Source: Treponema sp.
GTDB taxonomy: Bacteria; Spirochaetota; Spirochaetia; Treponematales; Breznakiellaceae
Direction: 5' to 3'
NCBI GenBank assembly: GCA_031263265.1
Contig: JAISGE010000055.1
Coordinates: 1 to 5,758, forward strand
Length of the DNA: 5,758 bases
A program made the position numbers and the translations under genes. The stretch's first letter is position 1, and the number at the start of each line of letters is the position of its first letter. Below the pieces are notes generated by a model. It searched no databases, was not told where the DNA came from, and was given only the letters and a program-made list of their open reading frames with translations. This document shows positions 1 to 5,492 of this stretch, piece by piece.

Positions 1-3
1 AAT

Positions 4-1437
4 TTGTCTAATCTAAAACTAAATACCTCCACGGAAACAGCAAATCCCAGGATCAATGCTGCTGACCGGCTCGGTACTGAACCGGTGGGTAAGCTGCTGC
101 TCCAGTTCTCTGTACCGGCGATTACCGGGATGGTGGTCAATGCTCTCTACAATGTGGTGGACCGGATCTTCGTAGGCCGCGGGGTGAATGAGACTGCTTT
201 GGGCGGCCTTGCCTTGGTAATGCCCTTGATGACCATCACCATGGCTTTTTCCATGCTTTTTGGGATGGGCGCCGCCAACATGATTTCCATGCGTCTGGGC
301 CAGCAGCGGAAGGAAGAAGCGGAAAATGCCCTGAACCATTGTTTCTGGCTCTTAACCATCGCGGGTCTGCTCATCATGGGGACTGGGCTTGCCTTGATTG
401 ATCCAATCCTCTCCTTATTGGGAGCACCGGAGGGCAGTGGCGCCCTGGAATATGCCCGCAGCTATTACCGGATCATCCTGTTTGGCTCGGTATTCTGGAT
501 GCTGAGTTTCGGCTTTTCCCATTGTACCCGGGCGCAAGGCTTCCCCCGCATAACCATGCTCAGTATGTTCATCGGCGCAGGGCTTAATACGATCCTGGAT
601 CCCCTTTTTATCTTTGTCTTTCATTGGGGCGTCGAAGGCGCGGCCTGGGCCACGATTATCTCCCAATGCGCGGCTACCTTATGGATCCTCTCCTTCAATT
701 TGAGCAAAAAAGCGGTTATTCGGCTCAGGTTGAAAACCTTTAAGCCTGCACTGCAGATTATAGGGCAGATCATGGCCTTTGGATCATCCCAGTTTTTGCT
801 GCAATTTGTCATGTCCGGGGTCCAGTTGCTCTATAACGTCAGTATGGGCTGGTACGGCGCTACCGCGCTGGGGGTCGCCAATGGGGGTGATATAGCTTTG
901 TCAGGGATGAACATCGTGGGATCAGTTTCGATGTTTATCTTGATGCCCATATTCGGACTTAATCAGGGCTTGCAGCCCATACTAGGCTATAATTACGGGG
1001 CAAAACGGTTTGACCGGGTCTTGAGCGCCTATCTCCGGGCTGTGGCTGTTGCTACGGCGATATGTATCGGGGGGTTTATCCTGGTGCAGTGGATTCCCCT
1101 TGGATTGGTTAGACTCTTTGCCCCAGAAGGCAGTCCTGAGCTTTTGCAGTTTACCCCCTTTGCCATGCGGGTTGTACTACTCCTGCTCCCCCTGACCGGC
1201 TTCCAGATTGTGTCTGCCAATGTGTTTGTGGTTACCGGACGGCCAAAAATGTCCATCCTGCTTTCCATGCTCAGGCAATGTATTGTACTTATCCCCTGTA
1301 TGCTGCTTTTCGGGAAACTGTGGGGGCTTTCCGGGGTGATTGCTTCTGCACCGGTTGCCGACGGCTTCTCGCTGGTATTGACCGGGGTGATGATCTTCTT
1401 CGAGATGAAAAAATTGCGCGCCCCAAGCTCCCACTGA
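4..1437 (+). CDS. MATE family efflux transporter (MepA-like), 5' end at window edge
   Basis: Probable inner-membrane multidrug/toxin extrusion antiporter that exports cationic or other small compounds using an ion gradient. The 477-residue length and the run of about 12 hydrophobic segments fit the MATE family. Seen in the sequence: the first-repeat signature around residues 46-70 (NALYNVVDRIFVGRG, then ETALGGLA), a glycine-rich GMGAANMISMRLG stretch at 87-99, the RAQGFPR loop at 176-182 followed by NTILDPLFIF at 195-204, and GLNQGLQPILGYNYGAKRF at 318-336. These resemble the MepA/VmrA-like subgroup. The start used is TTG at base 4. Only three bases precede it and they are an open codon, so the true start and its ribosome binding site may lie outside the window; the next in-frame ATG (Met43) falls inside the first membrane segment and is too late. 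The gene converges on the substrate-binding protein gene with a 25-base gap. The substrate cannot be told from sequence. Confidence 0.93.
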   Translation: MSNLKLNTSTETANPRINAADRLGTEPVGKLLLQFSVPAITGMVVNALYNVVDRIFVGRGVNETALGGLALVMPLMTITMAFSMLFGMGAANMISMRLGQQRKEEAENALNHCFWLLTIAGLLIMGTGLALIDPILSLLGAPEGSGALEYARSYYRIILFGSVFWMLSFGFSHCTRAQGFPRITMLSMFIGAGLNTILDPLFIFVFHWGVEGAAWATIISQCAATLWILSFNLSKKAVIRLRLKTFKPALQIIGQIMAFGSSQFLLQFVMSGVQLLYNVSMGWYGATALGVANGGDIALSGMNIVGSVSMFILMPIFGLNQGLQPILGYNYGAKRFDRVLSAYLRAVAVATAICIGGFILVQWIPLGLVRLFAPEGSPELLQFTPFAMRVVLLLLPLTGFQIVSANVFVVTGRPKMSILLSMLRQCIVLIPCMLLFGKLWGLSGVIASAPVADGFSLVLTGVMIFFEMKKLRAPSSH

Positions 1438-1462
1438 AGCAAGAGCTAGCTGCCCTAAGCTG

Positions 1463-2530
1463 CTATTCCCCTTTCAGGGCTTGGGTGAATTGGGTGCGGA
1501 TCTCCTCCCGATAACGGTAACAGGTTACCCAATCAACCGGCATACTCACGGCTTTTATCTGGCTTGTGGGGAGGGCATGATAGGGTAACGTGGGGAAATT
1601 TTGTCGCACCGAATGCATCCATCCGGCTACTATATTGGCCTGTCCTTCCTCGGAAAGAAACCAGTCGGTGATTGCCTCGGCAGCAGCGATATTATGATTG
1701 GCGCTCCAGGTCTCATTGATGGTCATAATCGTTGATGGAACGATAATAGTACCGTCTTGAGGATAGATCACCTCCACTTTCGATCCCTCTTCTTCTTGCT
1801 TTTTAAGCACTGATTCTTCCAGAACCATGATCGCCTGGTATTCCCCGGCTTCCAGTTTGGCCAGGGCGGTAGAGCTGGCTTCCACGGTTACCTGTTGCCT
1901 GCCCAAGGCTTCAAAGTATTGGTACCCATATACATCCCGTAACGCGGTAACCGCGGCTAGAGCCGTACCTGAAGTCAGGGGATTAGTCATGGAAATGAGA
2001 CCCCGTAAGTTTTCATTAAAGGCAAAATCGTAAAAAGTAGCGGGTATAGAAGCCCTGTCCGTATACTCAGGATTATAGGCTAAAACCATATTACTGATCC
2101 GTACAGGTACCCAATAACCCTCAGGATCGCTCTTAAAATCCAGATGAGCCACCTGTTTAGACAAGTACGGATAGAGCAAATGATGTTCTTTGAGTTCTAG
2201 GGAATAGGATGGTTCTGCCACCATGAGCATATCGCATCCTAGCTTACCGGTTTTCTGTTCTGCGGTAACCTTGGCCTGGATGGTACCGGTACCACCGTAA
2301 ACGAATTCAATCATGCAGTTGGGGAATTCCTGCTCCAAGGCCGTATCTATGGCGGTAATAATATCTTCGTACATCGAGGTGTAGATGACGATCTTTCCCC
2401 TTGGGTCCTGGCTGCTCTGGGTGGCCTTCTTACATCCCAGGCTGCTGAATATAAAACCAACGGTGAAGGCGGTCAAAACCCCGATCCCAATCGTAAAAGG
2501 CTTGATTACCCGGATGTTTCTTTTTTGCAT
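1463..2530 (-). CDS. ABC-type substrate-binding lipoprotein, iron(III)/COG1840-like
   Basis: Extracytoplasmic solute-binding protein (periplasmic-binding-protein type 2 fold) that would deliver a ligand to an ABC importer. Residues 1-10 are basic and 11-31 hydrophobic, followed by Cys33 in an S-L-G-C box, so it is probably lipid-anchored; Ser at -3 is atypical but spirochaetal lipoboxes are loose. After a polar linker the mature domain opens with KIVIYTSMYEDII (46-58), the usual first strand of FbpA/AfuA-like proteins, then GGTGTIQAKVTAEQ (79-92), GYWVPVRISNMVLAYNPEY (138-156) and a C-terminal TDWFLSEEGQ (288-297). The 355-residue length is normal. I cannot place the paired Tyr iron ligands of FbpA, so iron, thiamine, polyamine or phosphonate remain possible. 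The start is supported by AAGGAA (2541-2546 on the minus strand), 10 bases from the ATG. No permease or ATPase gene adjoins it, so its transporter is elsewhere or it is an orphan. Confidence 0.88.
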   Translation of the reverse strand: MQKRNIRVIKPFTIGIGVLTAFTVGFIFSSLGCKKATQSSQDPRGKIVIYTSMYEDIITAIDTALEQEFPNCMIEFVYGGTGTIQAKVTAEQKTGKLGCDMLMVAEPSYSLELKEHHLLYPYLSKQVAHLDFKSDPEGYWVPVRISNMVLAYNPEYTDRASIPATFYDFAFNENLRGLISMTNPLTSGTALAAVTALRDVYGYQYFEALGRQQVTVEASSTALAKLEAGEYQAIMVLEESVLKKQEEEGSKVEVIYPQDGTIIVPSTIMTINETWSANHNIAAAEAITDWFLSEEGQANIVAGWMHSVRQNFPTLPYHALPTSQIKAVSMPVDWVTCYRYREEIRTQFTQALKGE

Positions 2531-2698
2531 GAATGTTTCGTTCCTTTATAAAATAATGAACCCTACTCGAATGAATCCTTTATGTATGTTTTTAAACAAT
2601 AGATTTTATGTATTAGTTAGTATAAAGTATATACGGATACAGTTCATGATCAAGTAAGATCCAGGAGTACCCTAAAGGAGATAGCAAATCGCGTAAAG
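2531..2698. promoter_or_regulatory. AT-rich divergent intergenic region with candidate promoter for the binding-protein gene
   Basis: This 168-base spacer separates two divergently transcribed genes and is much richer in A and T than its flanks. On the minus strand I see TTGATC at 2648-2653 and TATACT at 2626-2631 with 16 bases between, a plausible -35/-10 pair for the substrate-binding protein, giving a leader of roughly 90 bases. On the plus strand AT-rich boxes such as TATAAA (2621-2626) exist but none has a good -35 partner. No operator palindrome stands out. Assignments are by eye. Confidence 0.35.
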
Positions 2699-3274
2699 AT
2701 GAAAAAAAGAGAAAAAATGGATTTTATTGCCATTGATTTTGAAACCGCGCAATACGCCCGGGCAAGCGCCTGTGCAGTGGGATTGGCCAAATATGAGCAA
2801 GGTGCCTTGGTTGATTCGTTCTATTCCTTGATCCGTCCTCCGATTCTCTACATCCGGCCGGATTTTACCGCGATTCATGGCCTTACGAAGGAGGATGTAC
2901 AAGATGCCCCGGTTTTTGCGGAGCTTTGGGAATCCAATATCCAGTCCTTTATAAAGGGCTTTCCCCTGGCTGCCCATAATGCCCCTTTTGATATAGGGGT
3001 ACTCCGGGCGGTTCTTGCCCAGTATCAGCTTCCCGCACCTCGGTTCTCGTATTTTTGTACCCTTGCCCTGGCACGGCATACCTGGCCGGACTTATCTTCC
3101 CACAAATTGACGTCCTTGGGAGCCGAGTTTGGCATCACCTATATGGCTCATCATGCTCTGGCAGATGCCCAGGTCTGTGGATCTCTTGTGGGTAAGGCAG
3201 CAGAACAATGGGGCAGCCGGAACTTGAAAGAACTCATTGATGCAGCAGGTATTAGGATGACCACCTTTTCTTAG
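2699..3274 (+). CDS. DnaQ-like DEDDh 3'-5' exonuclease
   Basis: Single-domain exonuclease of the RNase T / DNA polymerase III epsilon superfamily; removes nucleotides from 3' ends of DNA or RNA by a two-metal mechanism, cytoplasmic. All catalytic motifs are visible: ExoI AIDFETA with Asp13 and Glu15, the IHGLTKEDV motif at 59-67, ExoII HNAPFD with Asp98, and ExoIII HHALADA with His151 and Asp156, matching H-x4-D of the DEDDh class. At 191 residues it is a stand-alone domain without polymerase, BRCT or GIY-YIG additions. Start choice is uncertain: AAAGGAG at 2674-2680 is 18 bases from the ATG at 2699, which is long, whereas ATG at 2717 gives MDFIAIDFETA, the more usual beginning of this family, but has only an A-rich AGAG stretch before it. 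It converges with the glycosyltransferase gene, leaving 13 bases. The natural substrate (repair, proofreading in trans or RNA trimming) is not evident. Confidence 0.92.
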   Translation: MKKREKMDFIAIDFETAQYARASACAVGLAKYEQGALVDSFYSLIRPPILYIRPDFTAIHGLTKEDVQDAPVFAELWESNIQSFIKGFPLAAHNAPFDIGVLRAVLAQYQLPAPRFSYFCTLALARHTWPDLSSHKLTSLGAEFGITYMAHHALADAQVCGSLVGKAAEQWGSRNLKELIDAAGIRMTTFS

Positions 3275-3287
3275 GAAGCGGCACGGT

Positions 3288-4676
3288 TCACCAGGTATGG
3301 TCCACCTCAAGCAGGGAGAAGCGCAGGGGATCAAAATACATATCCAGGAGTTTTAAGGGCGAGTTCCTATGGATAACCGGGGTATACAGGACCATGTCAT
3401 ACATATCCTGTAAGCTCTTCCCGATCCGCTCTTTACCGTATTGGTCAAGGATGATGCCGCGGTTCTGTTCAATCAGCGCCTCATCAGGTTGCCAATTCGC
3501 CATGCTGGTGAGGAAAGGGTTTATCTCCGCTACATCCTGGCAGGCCACATCATTGGAAACCAGCGTCCTTATCAGCGCTTCCTGTAATTCCTCGTTGAAA
3601 CGGCCAAAATCAAAGGTTTCCTGGGAAAAGAGTTCATCGGTTATCATCTGTTTAATGTAGGGAGGTTCTTTTAAACTAAAGGATGCATACATGTGTTGTA
3701 TGGCTTGTGTACATTTTTTGAGCAAAACCGAAGAGGCAATATACACTCGGGGAATGTGGATAGCATCGTAAAGGGCATCAAAGCGGATCCCCGCTTTTTC
3801 AAAATCACGGCAGATATTGATACGCCTCCCAATGACCGCCCTGCCTGCAGTCCACGGTTCCAGAAAAGAAAATCCCAAGCTCCCTTTAATCGACGTGGTA
3901 ATCGTACAAAAGGAACTGCCGAAACTATCTGACAAGGGAGTGTCAAGGCCCACATCAAATTCCACCGGTAGCTTGAGGGAAGCAGCAAAATTCCTCCAAT
4001 AACGGTATATCCACTGATTCAGGTTATCCACAGGGGGGAGGGTGATGGCAATAGTTCTTCCTTTGGGTATAAAGAGGGATAAGAGCAGGGCCTCACCGAT
4101 GTTTTTGCGCCTGACCGCCCTGACTGGATAGAGGTACCGCTTCCGTTCCATGCCGGGGGTGGAACTAATAGAAGCCACTTCATGGGGAATCAGGTGCAGA
4201 CCTTCGGGTTTCATCCCAAACCGATACAAGTAGGAATAATCCTGGCTGGTGATAAGCCCGTAATGGCAGTTTTCAGGATAGGAATCCGGTACATACCGGT
4301 CAGGTCTGAAATCCTGGGTCAAATCGTATATTTGCAACAGCAGACGGATATTCTGGGATTTGAGGATATGCAAGGCAGGAATCAGGGCTTCATGGGTTTG
4401 TACCTGGGGATTATGCACATGGAGTATATCCGCAGCCTGTCCCCAATAGACGTTCATTGCCTTGAGCAAAGCCCGGGCTAAAAGGACCGGCGCTGAAGGC
4501 CCCTCGTAGTGCAGTTCCTTGACATAGAAAACCGGAAGCGGCTGTTCCGGGGGCTGCTCATCTCTGGTAAGGATTAAGACCGATTCCCCCTGGTCTATCA
4601 ATGCCTGAGCCTGATGGTACACCACCGAAGTAAGCCCGCCGGGGTGCAGGTGATAATGGACTAAGGCGATTCGCAT
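3288..4676 (-). CDS. GT-B fold glycosyltransferase, GT4-like
   Basis: Probable sugar transferase using an activated nucleotide sugar, of the type that builds cell-surface polysaccharide or glycolipid. The protein (462 residues from the chosen start) opens with MRIALVHYHLHPGGLTSVV, the first strand and Gly-Gly nucleotide-sugar loop of GT4 enzymes. DILHVHNP follows near residue 83 and a QIYDLTQDFRPDRY segment near 115-128. The C-terminal domain has PVRAVRRKNIGEAL (184-197), the usual basic phosphate-binding segment, and GSLGFSFLEPWTAGRAVIG (265-283). In that last motif the first Glu of EX7E is Gly265 while the second, Glu273, is kept. The start at 4676 is chosen because AGAGG (4683-4687, minus) lies six bases upstream; an earlier in-frame GTG at 4703 falls in the leader hairpin. 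The gene is single, with its own promoter, and not in a visible polysaccharide cluster, so acceptor and donor are unknown. Confidence 0.85.
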   Translation of the reverse strand: MRIALVHYHLHPGGLTSVVYHQAQALIDQGESVLILTRDEQPPEQPLPVFYVKELHYEGPSAPVLLARALLKAMNVYWGQAADILHVHNPQVQTHEALIPALHILKSQNIRLLLQIYDLTQDFRPDRYVPDSYPENCHYGLITSQDYSYLYRFGMKPEGLHLIPHEVASISSTPGMERKRYLYPVRAVRRKNIGEALLLSLFIPKGRTIAITLPPVDNLNQWIYRYWRNFAASLKLPVEFDVGLDTPLSDSFGSSFCTITTSIKGSLGFSFLEPWTAGRAVIGRRINICRDFEKAGIRFDALYDAIHIPRVYIASSVLLKKCTQAIQHMYASFSLKEPPYIKQMITDELFSQETFDFGRFNEELQEALIRTLVSNDVACQDVAEINPFLTSMANWQPDEALIEQNRGIILDQYGKERIGKSLQDMYDMVLYTPVIHRNSPLKLLDMYFDPLRFSLLEVDHTW

Positions 4677-4694
4677 CACACACCTCTTCACGTA

Positions 4695-4731
4695 AGGAAC
4701 CACTCAAACCTTATGGCGTGCATTGGTTCCT
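4695..4731 (-). promoter_or_regulatory. Leader hairpin at the 5' end of the glycosyltransferase mRNA
   Basis: Perfect 8-base inverted repeat: AGGAACCA at 4695-4702 and TGGTTCCT at 4724-4731, separated by 21 bases. Given the -10 box at 4740-4745, transcription should begin about 4733, so the stem would form at the very 5' end of the transcript and end about eight bases before the Shine-Dalgarno. It may stabilise the mRNA or bind a regulator; it is too simple to name as a riboswitch. Confidence 0.5.
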
Positions 4732-4739
4732 ATACTATC

Positions 4740-4768
4740 ATTATAATGTACTCACTCAGGGGAGTACC
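4740..4768 (-). promoter_or_regulatory. Promoter of the glycosyltransferase gene with overlapping palindrome
   Basis: A consensus TATAAT lies on the minus strand at 4740-4745. The hexamer 17 bases upstream (GGTACT, 4763-4768) is a poor -35. An inverted repeat GTACTC (4748-4753) / GAGTAC (4762-4767) with an 8-base spacer fills the -35 to -10 interval. A perfect -10 with a weak -35 and a palindrome between them suggests control by a dimeric DNA-binding protein. Position and strength are judged by eye only. Confidence 0.5.
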
Positions 4769-4795
4769 ATAATCATTTTTATAGGGCTGCGGGAT

Positions 4796-4872
4796 TTATT
4801 TTTTCATTTTTAAGGCTTCCACCTCCTGGATTATGTTTCTTTGGAGGGGGCTTAAAGGCTGGCCGGGGAAGC
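4796..4872 (-). pseudogene. Degenerate copy of the tail of the XRE-type regulator
   Basis: Minus-strand reading of this stretch gives QPLSPLQRNIIQEVEA followed by LKMKK and a TAA stop at 4796-4798, matching QPLSLIQRKIIQEVEA in the intact gene at the right end of the window. At the DNA level 4814-4862 and 5577-5625 agree at 44 of 49 bases, including 21 identical in a row. Beyond that the match resumes at CCGGGGAAG (4863-4871) after a 4-base deletion, which breaks the frame, and an in-frame TAG follows a few codons further upstream with no start codon between. It has lost the helix-turn-helix and the real C-terminus. Probably left over from a duplication or recombination that placed the toxin-antitoxin unit between the copies. 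Confidence 0.65.
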
Positions 4873-4877
4873 AACAA

Positions 4878-4895
4878 TACCGCTCCTATGCGGTA
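4878..4895 (-). terminator. Short hairpin overlapping the antitoxin stop codon, possible weak terminator
   Basis: Perfect inverted repeat TACCGC (4878-4883) / GCGGTA (4890-4895) around a 6-base loop that contains the antitoxin stop codon. In the transcript it is followed by a TTGTTGCTT stretch rather than a clean U run, so it would be a poor intrinsic terminator. It could also be a small repeat element. Confidence 0.35.
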
Positions 4896-5119
4896 GCGGC
4901 GATTTTTTCCCTGATGAGGTCACCGATAATTTCACCGGGGGTTTTGTGGCTAGCATCGGCCCTGGCGCGAAGGTATGCGGCAGAAACATCGTCTACGATA
5001 ATGATATGGTCTTTGTGCTTCATAAAGAAACCATTTTTACCATCCCCGGAAATCTTTGGAGTAGTCTTTGTCCAAAGTTCGTCAAGAGCGTCCGCTTCTT
5101 CTTCGGTCATTCTCGCCAT
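4886..5119 (-). CDS. Ribbon-helix-helix antitoxin of a BrnT-like toxin-antitoxin pair
   Basis: Small (77-residue) DNA-binding antitoxin, expected to neutralise a cognate toxin and repress its own operon. The N-terminal half (MTEEEADALDELW, then a GDGKNGFF stretch) is acidic and polar and is likely the toxin-binding part. The C-terminal half, from HIIIVDDVSAAYLRARAD to KTPGEIIGDLIREKIA, has the strand-helix-helix pattern and the TPxEIIGxLIREKI second helix typical of ribbon-helix-helix (CopG/Arc-like) proteins. The start at 5119 is fixed by a perfect AGGAGG (5125-5130, minus) five bases upstream; a longer frame to 5197 runs back into the toxin gene and lacks such a site. It lies 23 bases after the toxin stop, the toxin-first order of BrnT/BrnA-type operons. 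The reading frame is intact although the toxin looks damaged, so it may act as a solo regulator or anti-addiction factor. Confidence 0.78.
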   Translation of the reverse strand: MARMTEEEADALDELWTKTTPKISGDGKNGFFMKHKDHIIIVDDVSAAYLRARADASHKTPGEIIGDLIREKIAATA

Positions 5120-5142
5120 AAAGTCCTCCTGTCGACTCGAAC

Positions 5143-5414
5143 CTACAACCCCGAATGGGCCTGACCCGATGCGAGGAAGCGCCAGGCTTTGCGGCACTTC
5201 ATCGCGTGAAATACATTGACAGACTGTTCGTCAATAAAATTATACAATATTTCGAGCAGGTTGCCATTGCTATCAAAGCCAAGAAGCAGGTGTTTATCAT
5301 TAAAACCATCCACAATATCATCATAGATAACATTTTGGATAGCCCGTTTGATATCCGCTTCAGATACACCGTGTTTAAAGGCTGATTGATATAATCCTAT
5401 GGCAACTTCCGCAT
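5143..5414 (-). pseudogene. BrnT-like toxin gene, apparently frameshifted at its second or third codon
   Basis: On the minus strand the frame ending in TAG at 5143-5145 stays open back to a TAG at 5421-5423 and encodes a coherent small protein: EVAIGLYQSAFKHGVSEADI, then LLLGFDSNGNLLEILYN and NVFHAMKCRKAWRFL. I recognise this pattern (KHGV-x-E-x-DI, GFD-x-x-GNLLEI, HAMxCR) as small BrnT-like toxins, RNase-like proteins of about 90 residues paired with ribbon-helix-helix antitoxins, and the antitoxin follows 23 bases downstream. Yet this frame has no ATG, GTG or TTG before the middle of the domain (first GTG at 5311-5313). An ATG at 5412-5414 stands one frame off: it meets a stop after five codons, but adding one base after ATGCG would join it to the domain. 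So I infer a 1-base deletion (or 2-base insertion) next to the start. A sequencing error or a non-standard start are alternatives. The C-terminal ASGQAHSGL tail also looks unusual. Confidence 0.6.
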
Positions 5415-5421
5415 TTCCAGT

Positions 5422-5480
5422 CTACCGCAACCCGCCCTATGACGCAAGCTGGGCGTGGCTTCCCCGGTAGGAACGCCGGG
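5422..5480. repeat. GC-rich palindromic spacer between the regulator and the toxin
   Basis: Nested inverted repeats: an outer CTACCG (5422-5427) / CGGTAG (5465-5470), an inner CGCCC (5433-5437) / GGGCG (5451-5455), and an overlapping CCCGG (5463-5467) / CCGGG (5476-5480). It shares CTACCGCA and GCTTCCCCGG with the other side of the toxin-antitoxin unit, where they appear in reverse orientation (4889-4896 and 4863-4872). This resembles a REP-like or other short palindromic element; it might also terminate the regulator transcript, but no U run follows. Confidence 0.4.
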
Positions 5481-5492
5481 CTTTACCGCGCC

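Noticed and set aside
1438..1495. Possible bidirectional terminator between the MATE and binding-protein genes
   Set aside because: Only weak stems such as GCCCT/AGGGC with a long loop are visible and no T run on either strand.
2672..3079. 135-codon minus-strand frame opposite the exonuclease
   Set aside because: Antisense to a gene with all catalytic motifs; basic, low-pattern translation typical of a shadow frame.
4677..4703. Longer glycosyltransferase start at GTG 4703
   Set aside because: It lies in the leader hairpin without a ribosome binding site, while the ATG at 4676 has AGAGG six bases upstream and gives the standard N-terminus.
5131..5150. GGTTCGAGTC on the minus strand, resembling a tRNA T-loop
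   Set aside because: The flanking bases do not form a 5-bp T stem and no acceptor, D or anticodon arms can be drawn around it; it lies in the toxin stop and antitoxin leader.
5120..5197. Longer antitoxin frame starting at 5197
   Set aside because: The extra residues come from the overlapping toxin gene in another frame; the perfect AGGAGG before 5119 sets the start.
4833..5385. Plus-strand frames at 4833-5219 and 5155-5385
   Set aside because: Both are antisense shadows of the antitoxin and toxin; their proteins show no recognisable pattern and no good ribosome binding sites.
5400..5469. Plus-strand ATG frame at 5400 suggesting a diversity-generating retroelement variable region
   Set aside because: It stops after about 23 codons, there is no reverse transcriptase or template repeat in the window, and the palindromic structure explains the sequence better.
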